Source of the DNA: Gammaproteobacteria bacterium
Lineage (GTDB): Bacteria > Pseudomonadota > Gammaproteobacteria > Steroidobacterales > Rariloculaceae
Length of the DNA: 11,475 nucleotides
Reading direction: 5' to 3'
Assembly (NCBI GenBank): GCA_016927175.1
Contig: JAFGNC010000087.1
Location: 1 to 11,475, forward strand
Positions 1 to 6,687 of the stretch are shown piece after piece. Position 1 is the first letter of the stretch, and every line of letters begins with the position of its first letter. A model generated the notes under the pieces. It made no database searches and was not told the DNA's origin. It saw nothing but the letters and a program-made list of their open reading frames with translations. Both the position numbers and the translations under genes were made by a program.

Positions 1-517
1 AGAACAGGTCCTGGTAGGGGTCGGCGCCGGCGTACCGGCGCGTGTCGTATACGGCCGCGGGCGTGCGATAGTCGTATTCCTCGTCGAGCCAGGTTCGCCC
101 GGCGGCGTCCACCGCTTCCACCTCGACACGCACCGTGTCGCCGTCGGACTGAACGATGCGGCCGTTGACGCTGAGGTCCGCGGCGGTGGACTGCTCGGGC
201 GTGACCAGGACCATGCCCCACTGCCCGCTGCGCTGCAGAGCGTCCCGCAGCTGCACGGCCATGTAGACCGCCTCGGCGCGCCGGATGTGGGCGTAGATGC
301 CCTGTTCCAGCAATTGCTCCTGTTCCGATTTCTCGATTCTGCCTTCGGGAACGCCGGCGTCGAAGAGCACGATCCCGACGTCGAGGAGCTCCTCTTCGGG
401 CAGGCTCTGTGCCGGAGCGGTCAGCTCGACCGCGTGCGGAATCAGTACTTCCGACGTCGTGCACCCGAGCAGCAGCGCACCCATGCCGATCAGCAGCAAT
501 GCTCCGAGCCGATGCAT
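1..517 (-). CDS. Putative outer-membrane lipoprotein, 3' end cut by the window edge
   Basis: Reading the minus strand from the ATG at 517 gives 172 codons with no stop, running off the left edge. The start has an n-region with His2 and Arg3, a hydrophobic stretch of about residues 4-18, and a lipobox ending L-L-G-C with Cys19. This is a signal peptidase II site, and the +2 residue is Thr rather than Asp, which favours the outer membrane. The mature part is soluble and acidic. It has an E/Q-rich segment at about residues 64-76, then I-R-R-A-E-A, then L-R-D-A-L-Q-R-S-G-Q-W-G followed by predicted beta-rich sequence ending near G-A-D-P-Y-Q-D-L. That style resembles conserved hypothetical gammaproteobacterial lipoproteins, but I cannot name a function. 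A GGAG lies 9 nt upstream of the start. The ATG at 522 is in another frame that lacks the lipobox. The gene follows nuoN in the same direction after 215 nt, so it may be a separate transcription unit. Confidence 0.82.
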   Translation of the reverse strand, partial: MHRLGALLLIGMGALLLGCTTSEVLIPHAVELTAPAQSLPEEELLDVGIVLFDAGVPEGRIEKSEQEQLLEQGIYAHIRRAEAVYMAVQLRDALQRSGQWGMVLVTPEQSTAADLSVNGRIVQSDGDTVRVEVEAVDAAGRTWLDEEYDYRTPAAVYDTRRYAGADPYQDLF

Positions 518-526
518 CGCATCCCA

Positions 527-530
527 CTCC
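527..530 (-). promoter_or_regulatory. Ribosome binding site of the lipoprotein gene
   Basis: GGAG on the minus strand ends 9 nt before the ATG at 517. It supports that start over the out-of-frame ATG at 522, which would sit only 4 nt from it. Confidence 0.5.
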
Positions 531-634
531 GTCGACTTCCGCGCTGACGATGCAAGGTACGCGCCAGCGGAAGACCATCGCAGGGTCGGGACGACCTGGC
601 TACGGCGTAGCGGGAGATTCGGCCCGAGTGCGTC

Positions 635-669
635 GGATCGAAGGCTCCGAGGATCGAAGGGATCGGAAG
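635..669. repeat. Cluster of three short direct repeats
   Basis: On the plus strand the 10-mer GGATCGAAGG occurs exactly at 635-644 and 651-660. An imperfect third copy, GGATCGGAAG, at 660-669 overlaps the second by one base. The cluster lies 118-152 nt upstream of the lipoprotein start. It could be a regulator site or chance. Confidence 0.4.
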
Positions 670-732
670 ACCGGGAGGCCTGAAGCCCTTGGGCACGACC
701 GGTACCGCGCCGCAGGGGTCGGCGTCAGTCGC

Positions 733-2154
733 TCAGAGAACCCTCGCGACGAGGTTCAGCAGTGCCCCCGGGAAAATGCCGAGGGCGAGCAGCAACAGGC
801 CGTTCGCGCTTATCGCGACCCGCAGGTCCGTCGCCGGCGCCAGCGGCGCGGTCTCGACCGGCTCGTTGAAATACATGTACCAGACGACGCGCAGGTAGTA
901 GAACGCCCCGATCACCGCGAATACGACGCCGAGCGCTGCCAGCCACACGAGGCCGACCTCGAGCAGGCTGTTCAGCACGACGAGCTTCGCATAGAAACCG
1001 ATCAACGGGGGCACGCCGGTCATACTGAACATGATCAGCAGCATGACGGCCGCAAACCACGGGCTGCGCGCGTTCAGGCCCTTGAAGTCCTCGAGGTTCT
1101 CGGCCTCGAACCCCTTGCGGCTCAGCATCAGGATCATGCCGAAAGCCGCGGTCGCCATCAGCACGTAGGCGATCGTGTAGAACATCGCGAATCGGATGCC
1201 GTCCTCGGTGCCGGCGATGAAGCCCATCAGAATGAAGCCGACGTGCGAGATCGTCGAATAGCCGAGCATGCGCTTGAAGTTCGACTGCACGATCGCGAGC
1301 AGGTTGCCGATCACGAGCGACAGTACGCACAGCACGATCAGCATGTCTGACCAGCTGACGTGCAGCGGCCCGAGCCCGTCGACGAGCACACGCCACGCAA
1401 GCGCGAACGCGGCGATCTTCGGGGCGGACCCGACGTACAGCGCAACCGGCGTCGGCGCACCCTGGTAGACGTCGGGAATCCACATGTGGAACGGCACGGC
1501 GCCGAACTTGAACGCGACGCCGACGACGATGAACGCAAGCGCGAGCACGGTCGGCACATTCAGCCCGCCCGGCTCGGCCAGCTGCGCGGCGAGCGGCCCG
1601 AGCTCGATCGTGCCGGTCATGCCGTAAAGCAGCGAAATGCCGTACAGCAGCGTGCCGGACGCGATCGCTCCGAGCACGAAGTACTTCATCGCGGATTCGG
1701 CGGAGCGCGCGGATTCCCTGTTCAACGCGATCAGGGCGTACAGCGACAGCGACTGCACCTCGAGCCCGAGATACAGCACGAGCAGGTTGTTGCCCGAGAT
1801 GATGATCATGACGCCGAGCAGCCCGAGCAGCCCGAGCACGAAGAACTCGCCCTTGAACAGCCCGTTCTCCTCGAGGTAGTCGCGCGAGTACAGGAATACG
1901 AGGGCAACGATCAGGTAGGCGAACAGCTTCAGGACGTCGCCGGCCGGATCCGCGACATAGCTGCCGGTAAAGGTCGTCAGCCGCTCGTCGACGCCGAACA
2001 GCGCCGAGCAGATGGCCGTGCCGACGAGCGCCAGCATTGACAGCGTGTACGTCCAGCGCCGCTGCTCCGCGCGCAGGAACGCGTCGACCATCAGCACGAC
2101 GCAGATCGCGGCGGTCAGGAAGATTTCGGGCGCGGCCAGCGAATAGTCGATCAT
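733..2154 (-). CDS. nuoN: NADH-quinone oxidoreductase subunit N
   Basis: NuoN is one of the three antiporter-like proton-pumping subunits of the complex I membrane arm, in the inner membrane. The 473-residue product is close to the usual 470-490 and is almost wholly hydrophobic, with the many membrane helices typical of the family. Functional charged residues are present: Glu132 in Y-L-G-L-E-V-Q-S-L, Lys157 in A-M-K-Y-F, Lys216 in F-K-F-G-A-V-P-F-H-M-W, Lys246 in S-A-P-K-I-A, and Lys390 in F-Y-A-K. The signature W-I-P-D-V-Y-Q-G-A-P-T follows Lys216. The ATG at 2154 is the only sensible start, because an in-frame TAA lies 11 codons upstream. Its ribosome site is weak (GAG, 8 nt away). It is the last nuo gene of the operon and lies 65 nt after nuoM, the widest gap between nuo genes that no frame fills. 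Confidence 0.98.
   Translation of the reverse strand: MIDYSLAAPEIFLTAAICVVLMVDAFLRAEQRRWTYTLSMLALVGTAICSALFGVDERLTTFTGSYVADPAGDVLKLFAYLIVALVFLYSRDYLEENGLFKGEFFVLGLLGLLGVMIIISGNNLLVLYLGLEVQSLSLYALIALNRESARSAESAMKYFVLGAIASGTLLYGISLLYGMTGTIELGPLAAQLAEPGGLNVPTVLALAFIVVGVAFKFGAVPFHMWIPDVYQGAPTPVALYVGSAPKIAAFALAWRVLVDGLGPLHVSWSDMLIVLCVLSLVIGNLLAIVQSNFKRMLGYSTISHVGFILMGFIAGTEDGIRFAMFYTIAYVLMATAAFGMILMLSRKGFEAENLEDFKGLNARSPWFAAVMLLIMFSMTGVPPLIGFYAKLVVLNSLLEVGLVWLAALGVVFAVIGAFYYLRVVWYMYFNEPVETAPLAPATDLRVAISANGLLLLALGIFPGALLNLVARVL
1814..1838. repeat. 9-bp tandem repeat inside nuoN
   Basis: The unit CCGAGCAGC (plus strand) is repeated at 1814-1822 and 1823-1831, with a partial third copy to 1838. In nuoN it encodes L-G-L-L-G-L-L-G near residues 107-114, inside a membrane helix, and it stays in frame. 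Confidence 0.7.
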
Positions 2155-2219
2155 TGCGCGGTCTCGATCGGGTGATCCTGGTTAAGTGACTGAGTTGGAG
2201 GCAAAAATCCCACCGGGCC
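2155..2219 (-). other. 65-nt nuoM-nuoN intergenic spacer
   Basis: The minus strand holds a five-T run soon after the nuoM stop (plus-strand A-run at 2203-2207) and then a T/A-richer patch with CACTTAACC. It is one of the least GC-rich spots in the window. GC-rich bases precede the T-run, but I find only a 3-bp CCC/GGG stem, so it does not qualify as an intrinsic terminator. No promoter with good -35 and -10 boxes is visible. Confidence 0.5.
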
Positions 2220-3725
2220 CTACAGCTTCGACTGGGTCACCTGCAGCAGCAGGCTTCCGAGCGTCTCGTCCATGGCCTCGACGAGCGGGGCCGGCCAGAT
2301 GCCGAGCAGCAGCACGGAGACCGCCAGCACCGCGAGGATGAAGAATTCCCGTCCGTCGAGGTCCGGCATCGACGCGACGCCTTCGTTGCGGACCTCGCCG
2401 TACAGGACGCGCCGGACCATCCACAGCGTGTATGCCGCTCCGAGGATCAGGATCGTCGCGGCGAAGAACGCGAGCCAGAAGCTCGACTGGAAGCTGCCGA
2501 GGATCACGAAGAACTCGCCGACGAAGCCGGACGTGCCGGGCAGCCCCGCGTTCGCGAGCGCGAACAGGACCATGAAAGCGGCGAACTTCGGCATCGTGTT
2601 CGCGACGCCGCCGTAATCGCTGATCTCGCGCGTATGCAGCCGGTCGTACATGACGCCGACGCAAAGGAACAGGGCGCCCGAGATCAGGCCGTGCGAGATC
2701 ATCTGCACCATGCCGCCCTGCAGCGCCAGCTGCGCGCCCTCCTCGCCGCCGTTCGTCACGGCGCTGTAGATCACGAAGAAGCCGAGCGTCACGAAGCCCA
2801 TGTGGGCGATCGACGAGTACGCGATCAGCTTCTTCATGTCGTTCTGCACGAGCGCGACGAATGCGATGTAGACGATCGCGATCAGCGACAGCGCGATCAT
2901 GAGCCAGTCGAGCGCCTGGCTCGCGTCCGGCGTGATCGGAAGGCTGAAGCGCACGAAGCCGTAACCGCCCATCTTCAGCAGGATCGCGGCCAGAATGACC
3001 GAGCCGCCCGTCGGCGCCTCGACGTGCGCGTCCGGCAGCCACGTGTGCACGGGCCACATCGGCACCTTGACCGCAAACGCGATCAGGAACGCGAAGAAGA
3101 TCAGCACCTGCTCGTTCATGCCGAGCGGCAGCGCGTGCAGGTCAGCGATCGCGTAGCTGCCGGCCTGAAGGTACATGTATATCAAGGCGACCAGCATGAA
3201 CACGGACCCGAGAAACGTGTACAGGAAGAACTTCATCGTCGCGTAAATGCGCCGCTCGCCCCCCCAGATGCCGATGATGATGAACATCGGCACGAGCATG
3301 ACTTCCCAGAACACGTAGAACAGCAGCGCGTCCGTCGCGGCGAACACGCCGATCATCATGCCCTCGAGCAGCAGGAACGCGGCGAAGTACTGGGCGGGCC
3401 GCAGCTTGATGATCTGCCAGCCGGCGATGACGACCAGCGGCGTCAGGAACGTCGTCAGCAGGATCAGGGGCATCGAGATGCCGTCGACGCCGAGCGCGTA
3501 GAACGCGTTGAAGCGCTCGATCCAGGGCACGCGCTCGACGAACTGCATGGCGGCCGTGGAGGAGTCGAAGCCGGTGTAGAGCGGAATGCTCGCGACGAAC
3601 GTCAGCACCGTCGCGCCGAGCGCAACCTGCTTGCCGAGCAGCGACCGCTCGGAGCCGAGCGCGAGAACGAGAAGGCCGGCGGCGATGGGCAGCCAGATGA
3701 CGATGCTGAGAATCGGCAGATCCAT
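2220..3725 (-). CDS. nuoM: NADH-quinone oxidoreductase subunit M
   Basis: NuoM is an antiporter-like proton-pumping subunit of the complex I membrane arm, sitting between NuoL and NuoN. The product has 501 residues, within the usual 490-515, and is hydrophobic throughout. Key residues are in place: Glu141 in F-W-E-V-M-L-V-P, Lys220 in A-V-K-V-P-M-W-P-V-H-T-W-L-P-D-A-H, Lys251 in L-L-K-M-G-G-Y-G, and Glu404 in F-V-G-E-F-F. The ATG at 3725 is preceded by a strong GAGGAG 8 nt away, which lies within the last codons of nuoL. The nuoL stop is only 4 nt upstream, so the two genes are likely translated together. Nothing odd is seen in the sequence. Confidence 0.98.
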   Translation of the reverse strand: MDLPILSIVIWLPIAAGLLVLALGSERSLLGKQVALGATVLTFVASIPLYTGFDSSTAAMQFVERVPWIERFNAFYALGVDGISMPLILLTTFLTPLVVIAGWQIIKLRPAQYFAAFLLLEGMMIGVFAATDALLFYVFWEVMLVPMFIIIGIWGGERRIYATMKFFLYTFLGSVFMLVALIYMYLQAGSYAIADLHALPLGMNEQVLIFFAFLIAFAVKVPMWPVHTWLPDAHVEAPTGGSVILAAILLKMGGYGFVRFSLPITPDASQALDWLMIALSLIAIVYIAFVALVQNDMKKLIAYSSIAHMGFVTLGFFVIYSAVTNGGEEGAQLALQGGMVQMISHGLISGALFLCVGVMYDRLHTREISDYGGVANTMPKFAAFMVLFALANAGLPGTSGFVGEFFVILGSFQSSFWLAFFAATILILGAAYTLWMVRRVLYGEVRNEGVASMPDLDGREFFILAVLAVSVLLLGIWPAPLVEAMDETLGSLLLQVTQSKL

Positions 3726-3729
3726 CGCG

Positions 3730-5688
3730 TCAGCTCCTCAGCGCGAACCAGCCGATCAGCACGGCGAGCGCGATGACCATGGCGAAAGCGTAGTGGTAGA
3801 GGTACCCGGACTGCAGGCCCCGCGCGGCGCTCGAGATCGCGCCGACCGCGCGGGCGCTGCCGTTGACGAGCAGCCCGTCGATCAGGATCTGGTCGCCGAG
3901 CTTCCACAGCAGTTTGCCCGTCCCGCGCGTGCCGCGCGCGACGACGTTCTCGTTGAACCAGTCGAAGTAGTACTTGTTGACGAGCAGCCGATACAGGGCG
4001 CCGAAGCGGGCCAGGATCTGGCCGGGGATCTCCCGCCGTTTCAGGTACAGGAACCACGCGACGATCGCGCCCGCCGCGGCCATGTATAGCGCGATCGAGT
4101 GCGTGAACGCGTGGGTCACGAACGCCAGCGCCCCCTCGAACTCGGCGCCGACCTCGCCCAGCACGTCGTGCTCCTCGCGCACGAAGATCGCGCCGTCGAA
4201 GAACCCGCCGAACAGCAGCGGCTCGATCATGAACCAGCCGATGACCACCGACGGGATCGCGAGCGCGATCAGCGGGCCCGTCACGACCGCGGGCGTCTCG
4301 TGCAGGTGCTCCTTCGTATGCGCGTCCATGCGCTCCTCGCCGTGGAACACGACGAACAGCAGGCGGAAGCTGTACAGCGACGTCACGAAGACGCCGAGCA
4401 GCACGCACCAGTAAGCGTAGGTCGAGCCCGGCAGCGACGACGCATGCACGGCCTCGATCAGCGCGTCCTTGGAGAAGAAGCCGGAGAACCCGGGAAAGCC
4501 GATCAGGGCCAGCGTGCCGAGGACCGACGTCCAGTAAGTGATCGGCAGGTATTTCTTCAGCCCGCCCATCTTGCGGATGTCCTGCTCGTGGTGCAGCGCG
4601 ATGATCACCGAGCCCGCGGCAAGGAACAGCAGCGCCTTGAAGAACGCGTGGGTCGCTAGGTGGAAAATGCCGGCCGCGTAGGCCGACGCGCCGAGCGCGA
4701 CAGTCATGTAGCCGAGCTGCGACAGCGTCGAGTACGCGATGACCCGCTTGATGTCCTGCTGCACGATGCCGAGGAGCCCGGTGAAGAACGCCGTCGTCGC
4801 GCCGATCACGAGCACGAAGCTGAGCGCGGTCTCCGTGTACTCGAACAGCGGCGACATCCGCGCGACCATGAAGATGCCGGCAGTGACCATCGTCGCCGCG
4901 TGGATCAGGGCCGAGATCGGCGTCGGACCTTCCATCGAGTCAGGCAGCCATACGTGCAGCGGCACCTGTGCCGACTTGCCCATCGCGCCTATGAACAGGC
5001 AAATGCAGGCGACGGTCAGCACGGACCATTCGGCGCCTTCGAAGATCTGCATGGTCTCGCCGGACAGCGCCTCCGCCTGGCCGAAGACCGTCGCATAGTC
5101 GAGGGAGCCGCCGTAGAGGAGCAGTGCGGCGATCCCGAGAAGAAAGCCGAAGTCGCCGACGCGGTTGACCAGGAACGCCTTCAGGTTCGCGAACACGGCG
5201 CTGTCGCGCTTGAACCAGAACCCGATCAGCAGATAGGACACGACGCCGACCGCTTCCCAGCCGAAGAACAGCTGCATGAAGTTGTTCGACATCACGAGCA
5301 TCAGCATCGAGAACGTGAACAGCGAGATGTAGCTGAAGAAGCGCTGATAGCCCGGGTCGTCGTGCATGTAGCCGATCGTGTAGACGTGCACGGCCAGCGA
5401 CACGGCCGTCACGACGGCCATCATCAGCGCCGTCAGCCGGTCGATCAGGAACCCGACCTCGATGCTGAGGCCGCCGACCTCGGCCCACTGATAGACCGGT
5501 CCGTTGAACGTCTCCAGGCCGCCGAAAACGATGCCGTACAGCACGTACAGCGACAGCGCGAACGAGATCGCGACGCCGATGATCGTGACCCAGTGCGCCC
5601 CCGCCCGGCCGATCCTGGAGCCGGCGAGCCCCGCCACGATGGCCGCTGCGAGCGGCGCCAGAACGATGGTTAAGTAGACCGACTCCAC
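3730..5688 (-). CDS. nuoL: NADH-quinone oxidoreductase subunit L, GTG start
   Basis: NuoL is the distal antiporter-like proton-pumping subunit, whose long C-terminal lateral helix runs along the membrane arm. I set the start at GTG 5688, giving 652 residues (family about 610-690). The open frame reaches back to 5895, but those 69 extra codons lie across nuoK and read as Arg/Gly-rich shadow sequence. From the GTG the protein starts x-E-S-V-Y-L-T-I-V-L-A-P-L, as in known NuoL N-termini, and AAGGGA lies 5 nt upstream. Functional residues are Glu145 (F-F-G-W-E-A-V-G-V), Asp179 (N-R-V-G-D-F), Lys238 (G-K-S-A-Q-V-P-L-H-V-W-L-P-D), His343, His347 and Lys351 (F-H-L-A-T-H-A-F-F-K-A). E-G-P-T-P-I-S-A-L-I-H-A-A-T-M-V at about 253-268 is a family signature. 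The gap to nuoK is 2 nt. Confidence 0.97.
   Translation of the reverse strand: MESVYLTIVLAPLAAAIVAGLAGSRIGRAGAHWVTIIGVAISFALSLYVLYGIVFGGLETFNGPVYQWAEVGGLSIEVGFLIDRLTALMMAVVTAVSLAVHVYTIGYMHDDPGYQRFFSYISLFTFSMLMLVMSNNFMQLFFGWEAVGVVSYLLIGFWFKRDSAVFANLKAFLVNRVGDFGFLLGIAALLLYGGSLDYATVFGQAEALSGETMQIFEGAEWSVLTVACICLFIGAMGKSAQVPLHVWLPDSMEGPTPISALIHAATMVTAGIFMVARMSPLFEYTETALSFVLVIGATTAFFTGLLGIVQQDIKRVIAYSTLSQLGYMTVALGASAYAAGIFHLATHAFFKALLFLAAGSVIIALHHEQDIRKMGGLKKYLPITYWTSVLGTLALIGFPGFSGFFSKDALIEAVHASSLPGSTYAYWCVLLGVFVTSLYSFRLLFVVFHGEERMDAHTKEHLHETPAVVTGPLIALAIPSVVIGWFMIEPLLFGGFFDGAIFVREEHDVLGEVGAEFEGALAFVTHAFTHSIALYMAAAGAIVAWFLYLKRREIPGQILARFGALYRLLVNKYYFDWFNENVVARGTRGTGKLLWKLGDQILIDGLLVNGSARAVGAISSAARGLQSGYLYHYAFAMVIALAVLIGWFALRS
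3734..3739 (-). promoter_or_regulatory. Ribosome binding site of nuoM inside the nuoL 3' end
   Basis: GAGGAG on the minus strand lies 8 nt before the nuoM ATG. It is one of the two best ribosome sites in the window, and it fixes the nuoM start. Confidence 0.85.
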
Positions 5689-5690
5689 GC

Positions 5691-5996
5691 CTATCCCTTC
5701 AACGAATCGAGCTCGTCGACATTGATGCTCTGAGTGTTGCGGAACAGCACGACCAGGATCGCGAGGCCTATCGCCGCCTCCGCCGCCGCAACGGTCAGAA
5801 TGAAGAACACGAACACCTGCCCGAGCGTGTCGCCGAGCATCCTCGAGAAAGCGATGAAGTTGAAGTTGACCGCAAGCAGCATCAGCTCGATGCACATCAG
5901 CAGCAGAATCAGGTTCTTGCGATTGATGAAGATCCCCGCGACGCTCAAGCTGAACAGGATCGCGGCGAGCACCAGGTAATGAGCGACCGTAACCAT
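5691..5996 (-). CDS. nuoK: NADH-quinone oxidoreductase subunit K
   Basis: NuoK is a small membrane subunit of complex I, homologous to MrpC antiporter subunits, and belongs to the charged axis that links quinone reduction to proton pumping. I set the start at ATG 5996, which gives 101 residues, exactly the family length, with three hydrophobic segments at about residues 5-23, 29-49 and 60-84. The two essential membrane glutamates are Glu37 (M-C-I-E-L-M-L) and Glu73 (A-A-A-E-A-A-I-G-L). The open frame runs on upstream to 6467, but that part is out of frame under nuoJ and is not conserved-looking. AAGGAG lies 8 nt before the ATG, overlapping the last nuoJ codons. The gap to the nuoJ stop is 5 nt. 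Confidence 0.98.
   Translation of the reverse strand: MVTVAHYLVLAAILFSLSVAGIFINRKNLILLLMCIELMLLAVNFNFIAFSRMLGDTLGQVFVFFILTVAAAEAAIGLAILVVLFRNTQSINVDELDSLKG
5694..5699 (-). promoter_or_regulatory. Ribosome binding site of nuoL inside the nuoK 3' end
   Basis: AAGGGA on the minus strand lies 5 nt before the GTG at 5688, within the last codons of nuoK. It supports the GTG as start, since no in-frame ATG lies nearby. Confidence 0.6.
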
Positions 5997-6001
5997 TCCC
6001 G

Positions 6002-6598
6002 CTACTCCTTCGCCGACTCGACCTTGACGATGCGAACCCGGTCCTTCGCGCTTACCGCGACCTGCTTCGCGATGTCCTGCTGCTTCAGGCCGGGCCGCCG
6101 GCGCATCGTCAGCGTAATGGCGGCGACGATCGCAAGCAGCAGCAACACGGCTGCGATCTCGAACGCATAGACATGATCGGTATAGAGCACCGAGCCGAGC
6201 TCCTTCGTGTTGCTGTAACCCGCGGGATATGGGTCCGGCGTTACGAACGCGCGCCCCTCGCTGCGGAACCAGACCACGTTCGCGATCTCGATCACGACGA
6301 CGAGCGCCACGACGACGCCGAGCGGCAGATACTTCGTGAATCCCTGGCGCAGCTGCTCGACGTTGATGTCGAGCATCATGACGACGAACAGGAACAGCAC
6401 CATGACCGCGCCGACGTAGACCAGGACGAGCGTGATCGCCAGGAATTCCGCTTCGATCAGCAGCCACAGCACCGCGCTCTGCACGAACGCAAATACGAGA
6501 TACAGCGCGGAATACACCGGATTCCGCGACGTGATGACGCCGATCGCCGCGACCAGAAGGACCGCCGCGAACGCGTAAAAAAGGATAGTCGGTATCAC
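6002..6598 (-). CDS. nuoJ: NADH-quinone oxidoreductase subunit J, GTG start
   Basis: NuoJ is a membrane subunit of complex I (ND6 family). Its third helix carries a pi-bulge involved in coupling. The product has 198 residues (family about 165-220). It starts (GTG)-I-P-T-I-L-F-Y-A-F and has five hydrophobic segments. The family hallmark Y-V-G-A-V-M-V-L-F-L-F-V-V-M-M-L is at residues 61-76, with the conserved Tyr61. I-T-S-R-N-P-V at 22-28 is also typical. The C-terminus after the last helix is a basic, charged tail of about 35 residues. The start codon is GTG. The only purine-rich site, AGGA, is just 3 nt away, too close for a normal ribosome site. The stop of the 30-codon frame upstream overlaps the GTG (GTGA), so start by re-initiation is plausible. 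Confidence 0.96.
   Translation of the reverse strand: MIPTILFYAFAAVLLVAAIGVITSRNPVYSALYLVFAFVQSAVLWLLIEAEFLAITLVLVYVGAVMVLFLFVVMMLDINVEQLRQGFTKYLPLGVVVALVVVIEIANVVWFRSEGRAFVTPDPYPAGYSNTKELGSVLYTDHVYAFEIAAVLLLLAIVAAITLTMRRRPGLKQQDIAKQVAVSAKDRVRIVKVESAKE
6005..6010 (-). promoter_or_regulatory. Ribosome binding site of nuoK inside the nuoJ 3' end
   Basis: AAGGAG on the minus strand lies 8 nt before the nuoK ATG at 5996. It chooses this start over upstream in-frame codons that would overlap nuoJ. Confidence 0.85.
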
Positions 6599-6687
6599 GA
6601 TTCCTGCGCTTGCACTTGGTGTTGCCCGAGCTCCCGCCCTGTCTTTCTCTCGACCGTACGTCCCGCGCCCGCCTCGGCCCCGCTCAT
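6595..6687 (-). CDS. Small 30-residue reading frame bridging nuoI and nuoJ (hypothetical)
   Basis: The ATG at 6687 overlaps the nuoI stop as ATGA, and the frame ends in TGA at 6597-6595, which overlaps the nuoJ GTG start as GTGA. It thus spans the whole 85-nt nuoI-nuoJ gap with a 4-nt overlap at each end. The peptide is hydrophilic with no membrane segment. It begins M-S-G-A-E-A-G-A-G-R and ends Q-H-Q-V-Q-A-Q-E-S. There is no Shine-Dalgarno site, so translation would depend on ribosomes finishing nuoI. It may be a real micro-protein, a coupling device that feeds ribosomes to nuoJ, or chance. I recognise no family. Confidence 0.35.
   Translation of the reverse strand: MSGAEAGAGRTVERKTGRELGQHQVQAQES

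Larger units (their letters stand above)
518..732. other. Spacer between nuoN and the lipoprotein gene
   Basis: These 215 nt hold no convincing gene on either strand. I see no clear sigma-70 promoter and no stem followed by a T-run that would mark an intrinsic terminator after nuoN. Two small patterns are present: a cluster of three GGATCG-type repeats (635-669) and a near-perfect 13-bp palindrome (599-611). If the lipoprotein gene has its own promoter it should lie here on the minus strand. Confidence 0.6.

Noticed and set aside
692..711. Stem-loop shortly after the nuoN stop as an intrinsic terminator
   Set aside because: The minus-strand RNA can form an 8-bp stem with a 4-nt loop, but three of the pairs are G-U and no U-run follows. 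It is not enough to call a terminator.
2182..3057. A 291-codon minus-strand frame overlapping nuoM in another frame
   Set aside because: The product is Arg/Gly/Ala-rich with no motif, while the overlapping nuoM carries all family residues. It is an out-of-frame shadow.
409..5673. Other long plus-strand frames (such as 409-1350, 2634-3776, 4660-5673)
   Set aside because: All lie opposite nuoN, nuoM or nuoL and give Arg/Gln/His/Glu-rich products without motifs. They are mirror frames of GC-rich genes.
5689..5895. A 69-codon N-terminal extension of nuoL
   Set aside because: It would lie wholly across nuoK, and its Arg/Gly-rich sequence is unlike any NuoL N-terminus. The GTG at 5688 with AAGGGA upstream fits better.
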